Shown one piece after another: positions 1 through 7,538 of a stretch of 64,000 nucleotides of DNA. The stretch lies in NCBI RefSeq assembly GCF_039233145.1, contig NZ_CP136419.1:1710001-1774000 (forward strand), written 5' to 3'. The notes under the pieces are model-generated. The model was not told the DNA's origin, did no database searches, and saw nothing but the letters and a program-made list of their open reading frames with translations. The stretch is from Moorella humiferrea (GTDB lineage Bacteria > Bacillota > DSM-521 > Neomoorellales > Neomoorellaceae). How positions within the stretch are numbered: the first letter of the stretch is position 1; the number at the start of each line of letters is the position of its first letter. Both the position numbers and the translations under genes were made by a program.

Positions 1-565
1 AAAAGATGGGTTCCAGCTGTTCGGTGGTGGTACCTAAAAGAATAATGTCGCCCGTAGACCCATGCATATTAAAGAGACCGCTGCCCCGGAACTCCCAGAG
101 ATCGCATAGGGCCCTGAGAAAATCAGTTTTATAGAATTTGCTGGCCGGTTGATTTACCCGTATGGTATGGAAATGGGCCACCGAAGGATATTTTTCCGGC
201 ACGTCGGAATAACGCCCGATTACACCACCGCCGTATCCGAATACGCCGACGATACCTCCATGTTTCCAATGGGTTTCCCCGTCTTCAAAAGACAATTCCA
301 GTTGCCCCAGGAGGTCGTCCACTACATCCTGGTCAAGCATGAGGCGGTCCTTGGGGAGCTTTTTGCGCCGCAGCGCCTCGCGTTTGGCATCGGTGACAAA
401 GCTCGGCCAAGGCCCCTTCTCTAATTCTTCCAACATAGGTATACTGTGTTTGATCTTAAAATCCTTTAACTCTTCTTCGCTATAATTATGCAATTCTTCG
501 TCGGTGTAAATACGCAGTTCTTCATACTTTATTTCCTTTTGCGGTCGCTTGGGTTTAAATTCCAT
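1..565 (-). CDS. dsrA: Canonical dissimilatory sulfite reductase alpha subunit, N-terminal part
   Basis: Partial gene, cut by the left window edge; 188 codons are visible from the ATG at 563-565, which follows a GGGGG ribosome site. DsrA forms the siroheme sulfite reductase of the cytoplasm with DsrB and reduces sulfite to a DsrC-bound trisulfide. The match is direct: residues 48-59 read LEKGPWPSFVTD, 96-114 hold ETHWKHGG and VFGYGGG, and 161-178 read GSGLFNMHGSTGDIILLG, all DsrA hallmarks. The siroheme/Fe4S4 cysteines lie outside the window. The first 40 or so residues form a charged extension before the usual DsrA start, rich in Glu, Lys and Tyr. The gene is separated by 334 bp from selD upstream, so it is probably its own transcription unit with dsrB beyond the edge. 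Confidence 0.95.
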   Translation of the reverse strand, partial: MEFKPKRPQKEIKYEELRIYTDEELHNYSEEELKDFKIKHSIPMLEELEKGPWPSFVTDAKREALRRKKLPKDRLMLDQDVVDDLLGQLELSFEDGETHWKHGGIVGVFGYGGGVIGRYSDVPEKYPSVAHFHTIRVNQPASKFYKTDFLRALCDLWEFRGSGLFNMHGSTGDIILLGTTTEQLEPIF

Positions 566-774
566 GGCAATACCCCCTTTTATTTTTTAATTATCCACCC
601 GCTCCCGTAACGAGGAAGTAAAGGAATTTTGCGTTTGGCAGCTCTCTAACCTCGCCCCCTTTCTGAAAGGCAACAAATTAAACAAGGAATAGTTAACACA
701 ATCCCAAAGCGATTTTTTAATTCCCTCTCCCTTCTTCACAATAGGCCGACTTTTATCTTGTCGAAGGGAACACT

Positions 775-802
775 TTTGCTATTTATAAATTTAGTTCGCT
801 AT
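775..802. promoter_or_regulatory. Shared sulfur-island element, copy 1 (upstream of dsrA)
   Basis: 28 bp lying about 210 bp before the dsrA start. The plus strand begins TTTGCTATTTATAAAT and ends GTTCGCTAT. It matches copy 2 (9654-9681) at about 20 of 28 positions without gaps, and its first 16 bases match copy 3 (11680-11708) at 14 positions. No known operator consensus was recognised; a role in transcription control is inferred from location only. Confidence 0.5.
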
Positions 803-868
803 TTCTCTTAAAATTCCTGCCAGCCCTCAAATTTTTTTCTATAAACCTTTATGATAAAGGCTAAAGAC

Positions 869-886
869 GGCAGCCGTAAAGCTGCC
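869..886 (-). terminator. Probable terminator of the selD transcript
   Basis: Perfect 6-bp stem GGCAGC/GCTGCC with a 6-nt loop, 14 nt past the selD stop codon. On the minus strand it is followed by GTCTTTAGCCTTTATC, a modest U-rich tail. Confidence 0.55.
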
Positions 887-899
887 GCCTCAAGTCTAT

Positions 900-1949
900 T
901 TATGGTAGGACAACTATCTCACCCGAACCGTGGTCTACTTCACCGATAACCGCGGCCGCCGTAACTCCCCTTTCTTTTAAAGCCGCCAGTAAGGCTTTCG
1001 TTTTTTCTTCCGCCACGGCGATTAATAAGCCCCCGGATGTCTGGGGATCGCAGAGGATGTCAAAAAGGTCCTCGGGGACGCCGGCCCCCACCTTTACATC
1101 CTTTTCAATGTGACGGCGGTTGTTATAAGCCCCACCTGGTATCAGGCCCATGGCGGCAAACTCCCGGGCTTGGGGAAAGACGGGAATGGCTCCTGCATGG
1201 AACACCAGGTTCACGCCGCTTCCTTTGGCCATTTCCAGTCCATGACCCAAAAGCCCGAAGCCGGTAATGTCCGTGCAGGCATGGACGCCGACGGCCACCA
1301 TGGCCGCAGACGCATCACGGTTTAAGGTGGCCATCCATCGACTGACTTCCTGTTCCAGTTCGGGCGTTGCCATTTCGGCTTTGATGGCCGTAGTTATAAT
1401 ACCCGTACCCAGCGGTTTAGTAAGAATCAGCCGGTCGCCCGGCCGGGCTCCGCAGTTCGTTACTATTTTCTCAGGATGAACGATGCCGGTTACGGCCAGT
1501 CCATATTTCGGTTCTTCATCTTCGATGCTGTGACCGCCGACTAAAACGGCGCCGGCTTCTAGGACCTTTTCAGCCCCGCCCTTAAGGATCTCCCCCAGCA
1601 CATTTATATCAACCTTCTTGGTGGGAAAGGCTACGATATTCATGGCCGTCAGGGGCGTACCGCCCATGGCGTAGACATCGCTTAATGAGTTGGCCGCTGC
1701 TATCTGGCCGTAAAGGTAGGGATCGTCGACAATGGGCGTAAAAAAATCCACCGTTTGAATAATGGCCAGGTCGTCCGTGAGGCGGTACACGCCGGCATCG
1801 TCAACGCTGTTCATGCCTACCAGGAGATCGGGATGCTCCATTGCCGGAAGGTACTGGAGTATCTGATTCAGGGTCCCCGGACCCACCTTGGCCGCTCACC
1901 CGGAGCTGCATGAAAGCTGGGTTAGTTTAGGTTTATCGGCTTGTCCCAT
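900..1949 (-). CDS. selD: Selenide, water dikinase (selenophosphate synthase), a selenoprotein
   Basis: Makes selenophosphate, the selenium donor for selenocysteine and selenouridine, from selenide and ATP. The reading frame starts at the ATG 1947-1949, preceded by a perfect GGAGGT eight bases upstream, and runs 349 codons with an in-frame TGA at 1896-1898 (codon 18). That codon sits exactly where SelD has its catalytic Cys/Sec: the peptide is LSCSSG-Sec-AAKVGPG, followed by the SelD body (GGTPLTAMNIVAFP, VGGHSIEDEEPKYG, LTKPLGTGI, DITGFGLLGH, CDPQTSGGLL). A GTG start after the TGA would remove the catalytic loop, so read-through is the better model; a short hairpin just after the UGA supports it. 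It lies after the TusA-like gene and probably belongs to the same operon. Confidence 0.95.
1871..1884 (-). promoter_or_regulatory. Candidate bacterial SECIS hairpin in selD
   Basis: On the coding strand GGGTC pairs with GACCC around the 4-nt loop CGGG. The stem starts 11 nt after the in-frame UGA and the loop centre lies about 18 nt after it. This spacing agrees with bacterial SECIS elements, which sit inside the coding region just after the Sec codon. Confidence 0.6.
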
Positions 1950-2024
1950 TTTTGCCACCTCCTTTTTCATTTATTTTACCAGTCCCTATCTATCCCATGT
2001 ATAACAATTAATCATAATAAAAAA

Positions 2025-2038
2025 GCCCCGTATGGGAC
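2025..2038 (-). terminator. Weak hairpin with T-run between tusA-like and selD
   Basis: Minus-strand GTCCC-ATAC-GGGGC (5 bp with one G-T pair) followed by TTTTTTATTATG. It looks like a leaky terminator or attenuator that would lower selD expression relative to the upstream genes. Confidence 0.45.
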
Positions 2039-2045
2039 CGATATA

Positions 2046-2279
2046 TTAAGAAGGCGCTTTCTTGCGAATTAAGTAGGAATAATAGTCTTCGCGTATTTCT
2101 TTTTTGATAATAGTATGACCTGCCTGCTGACACCATGCAGGCAAATCGAACTCTGCCGCCAGATCGTCCACCCATACCTCCAGCAGTTCGCCCGGTTTTA
2201 GCTTCTGCATCTGCTTGGCCGTCTTCATAAGCGGTGCGGTACAGTTCATGCCCCGGCAGTCCAGTATTTTCCGGGTCAC
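2046..2279 (-). CDS. TusA/SirA-family sulfur carrier-like protein
   Basis: A 77-residue protein of the TusA fold, whose members carry persulfide on a conserved cysteine and pass it to sulfur acceptors; relatives (YedF type) are linked to selenium metabolism. The N-terminus DCRGMNCTAPLMKTAK aligns with the family signature around the active cysteine (Cys13), but the usual CPxP is CTAP here, so the first proline is lost. A second cysteine is at position 50 (PAWCQQAG). GTG start overlaps the stop codon of the upstream HTH gene by one base (TAGTG), so translation is coupled. Placement between the dsr genes and selD suggests a carrier for sulfur or selenium, but the substrate is unknown. Confidence 0.8.
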   Translation of the reverse strand: MTRKILDCRGMNCTAPLMKTAKQMQKLKPGELLEVWVDDLAAEFDLPAWCQQAGHTIIKKEIREDYYSYLIRKKAPS

Positions 2280-3181
2280 TAAGGTTCTTCCTCCCTCAAA
2301 TTGCCCTGTAAGAGTTTGATTAAATTAATTACAAGATTTCGTTCCTCTTCCCCGCTGCGGCTCAAAAAGCGGCGTATTTCCTGATACTGTTCTTCCGCAG
2401 CTCCCTGCAAAGGACGGCGGTTTTCGTTCAACGCATGGATAAAATCCAGTAATCCCCGTATTTCCCCTTCTTCCCAGCCGGCCAGGGCACGGACCACTTC
2501 CTGGAGAATCTGGCGCCGCAGGGCTTCCCTAACGTCGGCCGACAGACGGTAATCCAGGTAGAGATCTTCCTCCTCTTCTTCCATAAGGAAATAGCAGGTC
2601 GACACCCCTAAGGCCTCTGCCAGGCTGCTCAGGGTGGCCAAAGAAGGTTGTATGCGGTCGGTCTCGATCTGCCCGATGAGGCTGTGGGAAATACCTACCT
2701 GTTGCGCCAATTCTTTCTGGGTGAGGCCCATTTTTTCACGCAGGCGTTTTAGTTTATTCCCCAGGGTATCTTCCTGCCCGGAGCGCAATAGTGAACTGGG
2801 AGATACCTCCAAAACGGCCGCTAGTTTCTCTAAGGTTTTTAATGAGGCCGTCGAGCGGGAGCGTTCGATCTCGCTGATATGGGCCAGGGATACGCCGGAG
2901 CGCCGACTTAACTCGCTTAAGGTTATTCCCTTTTGCTCACGCAGGCGCCGCAGCCGGGCACCAATGGTATTTTTGTCACTGTTCCCATTTTCCCCTGTAA
3001 AGTAATTAATATCAACGTTGAAAATTCCGGCTATCTCTGTAAGGGTGGCCATGGAGAGACGCCTGATCCCTTTTTCTACCTCAACCATACAATCCGGGGC
3101 AATATCCAGGCGGTCTGCCAGTTCTTCCAGGGACATACCCCGTTCTTCCCTCAACTTTTTTAGTTTTTCCCCTATCGTCAT
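2279..3181 (-). CDS. Transcriptional regulator with three tandem XRE-type HTH domains
   Basis: 300 residues from the ATG at 3179-3181, chosen because GGAGGGG lies 11 bases upstream. Three Cro/CI-type helix-turn-helix repeats follow each other: residues 3-60, 72-130 and 140-198, each beginning with the pattern (I/L)GxxLxxLRExxG and ending in a pocket-like V(S/D)xxxL/YF. An acidic stretch (EEEEED, about 201-206) leads to a helical C-terminal part of about 95 residues with no recognised domain. Three fused HTH units in one chain are unusual; most family members carry one and dimerise. It ends where the tusA-like gene begins and starts 49 bp after dsrN, so it is a good candidate for the local regulator of the dsr/sel island. 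No target site is proven. Confidence 0.85.
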   Translation of the reverse strand: MTIGEKLKKLREERGMSLEELADRLDIAPDCMVEVEKGIRRLSMATLTEIAGIFNVDINYFTGENGNSDKNTIGARLRRLREQKGITLSELSRRSGVSLAHISEIERSRSTASLKTLEKLAAVLEVSPSSLLRSGQEDTLGNKLKRLREKMGLTQKELAQQVGISHSLIGQIETDRIQPSLATLSSLAEALGVSTCYFLMEEEEEDLYLDYRLSADVREALRRQILQEVVRALAGWEEGEIRGLLDFIHALNENRRPLQGAAEEQYQEIRRFLSRSGEEERNLVINLIKLLQGNLREEEP

Positions 3182-3230
3182 TTTGAAAAAAGCCCCTCCT
3201 TGTTTCCCCCACATCCGGTCCTAGACAAAT

Positions 3231-4586
3231 CTATCTCTTTCCCGCCGCAAGCATTACCAGGTTGGCAGCCCACTCGGGATGGGTGGGCGCGTAAATATGA
3301 TTGTAGCCGGCCAGAACGTGCTTGTATAGGATACCGTCCACCCGGCCGTCGATACCAAAGCCGCGCTGGACGCTGTAAAGAAATTTAACGTTTGTGCGTT
3401 CTAAATTAATCACTCTGGAATTATGGAACTCGTGGCCTTTGATGATGCTTCCCTGGCTGAAGAAGGGATTTTCTCCTTCCACTAATAGGCGCGTATAGCC
3501 GTGACCCTGGGGCCGAGAGGACATGGTGACATCAAAGGGCAAGGCTCCGCTCATTTCATACCAGCGTCCCTTGTAATTTAGGCGCCTGGCGAGATACATT
3601 AATCCCCCGCATTCGGCATATACGGGCATTCCTTCGGCTACGGCTTTTTTAACCTCACGGCGCAAAGTTACATTGGCCTCCAGCCGGGCGGCAAATACTT
3701 CTGGAAACCCGCCCCCTATATACAGCCCATCGACTATCGGTAGACCGGCATCTTCCAGGCTATTTATGGGTACAAGGGTGGCCCCCGCCTGGGCCAGAGC
3801 TTCTAGATTTTCCGGATAGTAAAAGGTAAAGGCACGGTCCTGAAAGACACCCAGGTGTACCCGCGGCGGAGGGAGCTGCGGCGTCTCCGCCGATGATGTA
3901 AGTTCCGGTACCTGGCTGGCAATGGCCAGTAGGGCGTCCAAATCTATATTGGCGCCAACGGCCGTGCCGGTTGCTGCCAGGGCGGTATGGAGGCTTTCGT
4001 TTTCAGCCGCCGGTATTAACCCCAGGTGGCGGTCCGGAATGAGAAAATCCCTCTTTTTTGGTAGTGCTCCTAGAACAGGTAATCCCGTATAATGTTCAAT
4101 GGAGCGACGCAGCATGTCTTCATGGCGGGGACGGGCAACCTGGTTTAAAATAACGCCGGCTATCTTTACCCGGGGGTCAAAATTCTGAAAGCCTTGCACC
4201 AGAGCCGCCGCGCTCCTGGTCATACGGACGGCGTCGATGACCAGGACCACGGGACATCCCAGGGTGCCGGCGACGGCCGCCGTACTGTTGCTTCCTTCCA
4301 AATCCAGGCCGTCGAAGAGGCCCATGGCGCCTTCGATGAGGGCCATATCGGCACCACGACAGCAGGCGGAGAAATGTGACCTTAGCTGTTCAGGTGACAG
4401 AAAATATAAATCAAGGTTACGGCAGGGACGGCCTGCGGCCAGAGTCAGCCAGCTGGGGTCGATGAAATCAGGCCCCTTTTTAAAGGGCTGGATCACCAAT
4501 CCCCTTTGTCTTAAGGCAGAAATCAGGCCCAGGGTAACGGTTGTTTTCCCCGACCGGCCGTGGGGCGCGGCGATGACCAGGCGCAC
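3231..4586 (-). CDS. dsrN: Siroheme/cobyrinate amidase of the DsrN/CbiA family
   Basis: 451 residues, GTG start after GGGGAGG. The N-terminal half is a dethiobiotin-synthase-like ATPase (APHGRSGKTT at 8-17, KKGPDFIDPSW, EGAMGLFDG); the C-terminal half is a class I glutamine amidotransferase with the nucleophile Cys in YAECGGLMYL, the GHEFHNSR segment and a THPEW histidine near the end. CbiA amidates cobyrinate in B12 synthesis; the homologue DsrN makes siroheme amide for sulfite reductase. Here it follows dsrB2 by 18 bp and no cobalamin genes are near, so the DsrN role is inferred from context. The symbol would become cbiA if B12 genes turn out to depend on this copy. Confidence 0.85.
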   Translation of the reverse strand: MRLVIAAPHGRSGKTTVTLGLISALRQRGLVIQPFKKGPDFIDPSWLTLAAGRPCRNLDLYFLSPEQLRSHFSACCRGADMALIEGAMGLFDGLDLEGSNSTAAVAGTLGCPVVLVIDAVRMTRSAAALVQGFQNFDPRVKIAGVILNQVARPRHEDMLRRSIEHYTGLPVLGALPKKRDFLIPDRHLGLIPAAENESLHTALAATGTAVGANIDLDALLAIASQVPELTSSAETPQLPPPRVHLGVFQDRAFTFYYPENLEALAQAGATLVPINSLEDAGLPIVDGLYIGGGFPEVFAARLEANVTLRREVKKAVAEGMPVYAECGGLMYLARRLNYKGRWYEMSGALPFDVTMSSRPQGHGYTRLLVEGENPFFSQGSIIKGHEFHNSRVINLERTNVKFLYSVQRGFGIDGRVDGILYKHVLAGYNHIYAPTHPEWAANLVMLAAGKR

Positions 4587-4604
4587 CTTTTTTCCTCCCC
4601 TAAA

Positions 4605-5678
4605 TTAATAACGAAAATGCAGGTCACGGCGAAAATTATTATAAGGAGGGCGTTTTTCGCCCAAATCTTCTACGGTGTCGGCACCGATTTTTTGTAAAAA
4701 ACGGCCCCAGCCAATACGTTCTATAAAAGCCGCCAGCCTTTCTCCGGGTAATCCTTCGCGGTGCCAGCAGTCGATAATCCCAGCCACGCGCTTAAGTATA
4801 GCCCCATACTCCACGGGCCGGGCCGGAACCCGCGGAAAAACGACGGCTGCCATTTCAGGCCCCCTTGCCCCATTTCCCCCATGACCTCCCACAGCTATGG
4901 CCACATAACTTTTTTTCTGCAGGCGGATGCCTTCCGGTGCCACCTGTACGCAAGAAGTGCAGCGCACACAGCGCTCCCTGTCGATGAGCGCCAACGTCCC
5001 TTTAGGCGTCGTCTTGGTACGAATGGCGCCTGTGGGGCACCAGGAAACCAAAAGGCCTATGTCGATATTGGCGGCCAGAAATTTCTCGATATCGACTTCG
5101 GGTACGGACTCATACAAACCCATAATGCCAATGTCGGCTTCTATACCGCCACCGCATTGATTGGGACATCCTCCCACAGATATCTTTAAAGGGGCAGGTA
5201 GATCGTTTTGAAAAAATTCCCCATAAAAATGGTCGGCTATGGCCTTGGCTATACTCGGCGCATCGACGGCAGCGTTCTGGCAGTGGATAAAGGAGGTACA
5301 GCATTTTACCTGGTGCAAGGAGCGGCCCGTTCCTCCAGGCGGAAAGCCGGCGTCCCGTAGCTTTCCCAGAAACTCGGTAAGTTTCTCGGGGCGTACCCCG
5401 ACAAATTCAAACCCCTGGCGACTTGTCCGCCGCCCGGTTAAGGCATAGACGCGGATCCAGCTGGCAAAGAGCCTTAAGGTGGATGCGCTCAAGAGGCCGT
5501 TGGGCGGCAATAGAACGCGAACGGTCAGTATGGCACTGCCGTCTACCGCCACATGTCGGATAACGCCGGGCTGTAAAATCTCATGCCATACCCAACTTCC
5601 CCGTCGAGCGAGCAAATCCTCCGGTATTTGCCGGCGATAATCAGGCATTATACCCGCCGGCAGGTCAGGCTGGTTCAA
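4605..5678 (-). CDS. Second, divergent dissimilatory sulfite reductase beta-like subunit (DsrB2)
   Basis: Start set at TTG 5676-5678: AAGGAGG lies 8 bases before it and the dsrA2 stop is 20 bp upstream, whereas longer frames overlap dsrA2 by 79 bp. The product has 357 residues. It carries the siroheme/Fe4S4 binding cysteines (CCTSFIHC and GGCPNQCGGG) and one ferredoxin cluster made of CVRCTSC plus the Cys of the preceding CPTGA. It is related to DsrB but clearly not its ordinary form, and pairs with DsrA2 encoded just upstream. The likely reaction is six-electron reduction of sulfite in the cytoplasm; nitrite or another oxyanion cannot be excluded. The pair could be an assimilatory-like or ancient Dsr; direct biochemical evidence is not available here. 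Confidence 0.85.
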   Translation of the reverse strand: MNQPDLPAGIMPDYRRQIPEDLLARRGSWVWHEILQPGVIRHVAVDGSAILTVRVLLPPNGLLSASTLRLFASWIRVYALTGRRTSRQGFEFVGVRPEKLTEFLGKLRDAGFPPGGTGRSLHQVKCCTSFIHCQNAAVDAPSIAKAIADHFYGEFFQNDLPAPLKISVGGCPNQCGGGIEADIGIMGLYESVPEVDIEKFLAANIDIGLLVSWCPTGAIRTKTTPKGTLALIDRERCVRCTSCVQVAPEGIRLQKKSYVAIAVGGHGGNGARGPEMAAVVFPRVPARPVEYGAILKRVAGIIDCWHREGLPGERLAAFIERIGWGRFLQKIGADTVEDLGEKRPPYNNFRRDLHFRY

Positions 5679-5698
5679 CTGCCGTGCCTCCTTCAGTT

Positions 5699-6829
5699 TT
5701 ACCTTTGAAACCCGTTTCTTTTGGGGCTTATGAGAATCTGTGGCTCTGTTTTCAGCCCCAGTTCCTTCAGTACCCATAAAGGCCCAACCCGGGCGATAAA
5801 ATCGCCAATGCGTTCCTTTTTGCGGGCATTATCGGCCCAAAGTTCTAGAAAGGCACCGAACAAATCACCCACCGGCGCATAATCTTCATCTTTAATGGGG
5901 ATAAAGGGCACAAGTACATACCCGACCATGGGTCCCTGGGGACCACGGTGACCGTACTTTCCCCCCACCACCCAGGCCACTCCGCGTTCCCGGCCGGGAC
6001 GCAAGGCGGGACAGAGATTGATGCAAACCATACAGTGCCAGCATTTCTCAGGGTCGATAATTAAAGTCGAACCCGTCCATGCCAACGCGCCGGTCGGACA
6101 GGATGAGACGAGAACGGAGATGTCGCCACCGTCGGCCAGCCAGGAGGCTAAGATTTCGTCGTCTATTTGCGGCAAATCACGGTAGACGCCGATAAAGGAA
6201 TGGTCTTTCTGCATCATGGCCCGGATGCAGTCATTGGGACACCCGGCAATGCCGCTTTTAACCTTCTGGGGATAACCGGGATACTGCTGTTCGTCAATAA
6301 AACGCTGCCCCAAATAAGTTGCCAGGGCCGGAGCGTCGATGAGGGCCGCGTCGCACCTCAACGGCCCGCAGCAGGCCGTAAGACACCGCAAATCATTGCC
6401 CGTCGATCCGACATCTAATCCGGCGGCATTCAGTTCCCTGACCATGGGTACCATTTGCTCTCTTGTGGTATATATTTCAATGGTGCCGCCGCTGGTAAAG
6501 TGAACAAGGCCTTTACCATAAGTTTCGGCACAAAAGGCCAACGCTTCCAAGGTATCCGCCGCTAACCAACCCCCCGCCGGTTGGAGAATGCGCAGATAAG
6601 CCGATTCTTCAATTATATCAGGACGGCCACTCCTGCGCACCCCTACTCCCGAGGGTAGTTCCGGGATGTTGATGTAACCGCCGTGTTCATAAGCGCTCTC
6701 CCCGGCGGTAAGACCGTGCTCATACATGGCCAGGGGATAGCGGCTCTTCTCCAGTTCCCGGACATGGCTGGGCGAAGGTCCTTTTAAAAGCTTACGACAG
6801 TAAGAAAACCCCTGATCTTCCTCCGGCAT
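5699..6829 (-). CDS. Second, divergent dissimilatory sulfite reductase alpha-like subunit (DsrA2)
   Basis: 376 residues; ATG at 6827-6829 begins three bases after the stop of the dsrC paralogue, with AAGGAG inside that gene's end. The order of motifs matches sulfite reductases: CCGPLRC and AGCPNDC bind the siroheme-coupled Fe4S4, then CPTGA and CWHCMVCINLCP form a ferredoxin module, followed by VGGKYGHRGPQGP. It shares little with the canonical DsrA at the left edge (no HWKHGG, no long N-terminal extension). Together with DsrB2 it should form an alpha2beta2 sulfite-reductase-like enzyme. The cotranscribed DsrC paralogue and DsrN suggest a self-contained second Dsr system. I infer sulfite as substrate from the family, not from a substrate-specific motif. 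Confidence 0.85.
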   Translation of the reverse strand: MPEEDQGFSYCRKLLKGPSPSHVRELEKSRYPLAMYEHGLTAGESAYEHGGYINIPELPSGVGVRRSGRPDIIEESAYLRILQPAGGWLAADTLEALAFCAETYGKGLVHFTSGGTIEIYTTREQMVPMVRELNAAGLDVGSTGNDLRCLTACCGPLRCDAALIDAPALATYLGQRFIDEQQYPGYPQKVKSGIAGCPNDCIRAMMQKDHSFIGVYRDLPQIDDEILASWLADGGDISVLVSSCPTGALAWTGSTLIIDPEKCWHCMVCINLCPALRPGRERGVAWVVGGKYGHRGPQGPMVGYVLVPFIPIKDEDYAPVGDLFGAFLELWADNARKKERIGDFIARVGPLWVLKELGLKTEPQILISPKRNGFQR

Positions 6830-6832
6830 TAT

Positions 6833-7087
6833 CTAACACTCCTTCGGCATGGGGAGGCCGGTTATCTGGCTGATTTCGCCGATAGGATTGCCCGGAAAAA
6901 GTTTATAAATATACTTTTTTTCCAAGCCGCTCAACTTAATTAGGTTGCGCAGGGTACAGATGGTGCGGTGCCCTTCATAATACTCAAAGCTAATATTTAT
7001 CAATTTCCAGTGGTCGTCGCCCAAGTCAATGCCCCGCGCCCTGGCCCGCTCGGCTATTTCCTTTTTTCGGGCTTCCGTCAACAGCAC
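6833..7087 (-). CDS. DsrC/TusE-family protein with a single C-terminal cysteine
   Basis: 84 residues, GTG start with GGGGGA nine bases upstream. DsrC is the sulfur-carrying partner of DsrAB; its mobile C-terminal arm holds two redox cysteines, and the trisulfide they bridge is the enzyme's product. Here the arm ends ITGLPMPKEC, so the penultimate-type cysteine is kept as the very last residue (Cys84), while the inner cysteine is replaced by Ser73. The N-terminus is also about 20 residues shorter than the neighbouring DsrC. It sits three bases ahead of dsrA2, so the two are coupled. One-cysteine relatives such as TusE are persulfide carriers and cannot form the intramolecular disulfide. I infer a dedicated partner of DsrA2B2. 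Confidence 0.88.
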   Translation of the reverse strand: MLLTEARKKEIAERARARGIDLGDDHWKLINISFEYYEGHRTICTLRNLIKLSGLEKKYIYKLFPGNPIGEISQITGLPMPKEC

Positions 7088-7117
7088 CTTCTACCATCCC
7101 CCTTGAATTGACATAAA

Positions 7118-7139
7118 GGCCAGCACTGGTGCGCTGGCC
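7118..7139 (-). terminator. Hairpin between the two dsrC genes
   Basis: Perfect 7-bp stem GGCCAGC/GCTGGCC with an 8-nt loop. The minus-strand tail is only TTTATG, so it may act as partial terminator or as an mRNA processing/stability element separating abundant dsrC message from the downstream dsrC2-dsrA2B2. Confidence 0.5.
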
Positions 7140-7151
7140 CCTCGACTTTTT

Positions 7152-7469
7152 TTACACGCAACCGGTAGGCTTGGGTAACCCGGCAATCTTACAGGCCCCT
7201 TTAGCCGGTCCGCTGGGGAACAGATCATAGATTTCCTTTAAGCTGAATCCTGTCTCTTTACAAAGTTTCCGGATCATGGGAGCAATACCGAACTGTTGAT
7301 AATACTGGCGCAGGTAGTTAACCACTTTCCAATGGTCCTCAGTAAGTTCGGTAACTCCTTCCGTCTCGGCCAGGGCCTTGGCTACGGCTTCATTCCACTT
7401 GCTGGGATCGGCAATGAAACCGTCTTCATCGACTTCAATTTCAAGGCCGCCAACATTAATTACTGGCAT
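7152..7469 (-). CDS. dsrC: DsrC, sulfur-carrier substrate protein of sulfite reductase
   Basis: 105 residues from ATG 7467-7469 (AGGAGGTG six bases upstream). The C-terminal arm GACKIAGLPKPTGCV carries both conserved cysteines, Cys93 and Cys104, so this is a full DsrC able to carry the trisulfide produced by DsrAB. The trisulfide is then reduced at the membrane by DsrMK, encoded immediately upstream in the same direction. The body has the family pattern DEDGFIADPSKWNEAVA and LTEDHWKVVNYLRQYY. It lies between dsrK and the single-cysteine paralogue. Confidence 0.95.
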   Translation of the reverse strand: MPVINVGGLEIEVDEDGFIADPSKWNEAVAKALAETEGVTELTEDHWKVVNYLRQYYQQFGIAPMIRKLCKETGFSLKEIYDLFPSGPAKGACKIAGLPKPTGCV

Positions 7470-7538
7470 GACCAGCACCTCCTGCTAGATTTTATTATAC
7501 CTGTGCCTTTAGGTTTAGGCTACAGGCTAATAACAATT

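Larger units (their letters stand above)
566..899. other. Intergenic region between dsrA and selD
   Basis: A 334-bp AT-rich spacer without a credible gene. It holds the selD terminator hairpin at 869-886 and, at 775-802, one copy of an element also found upstream of dsrM and yeiH. The dsrA promoter must lie here, but I could not identify a convincing -35/-10 pair. Confidence 0.7.

Noticed and set aside
149-424. A 91-codon plus-strand frame near the left edge.
   Set aside because: It lies antisense to dsrA, whose minus-strand translation matches the DsrA family over the whole length.
1871-1886. GTG start for selD at 1886 after the UGA.
   Set aside because: No ribosome site there, and it removes the catalytic N-terminus. 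The upstream ATG has a perfect ribosome site and the reading frame continues with Sec.
4605-5678. DsrB2 ferredoxin motif CVRCTSC seems to lack its fourth cysteine (Ala in place of Cys before Pro).
   Set aside because: In single-cluster ferredoxin domains of sulfite reductases the fourth ligand comes from the preceding CPTGA-type cysteine, which is present. The cluster is complete.
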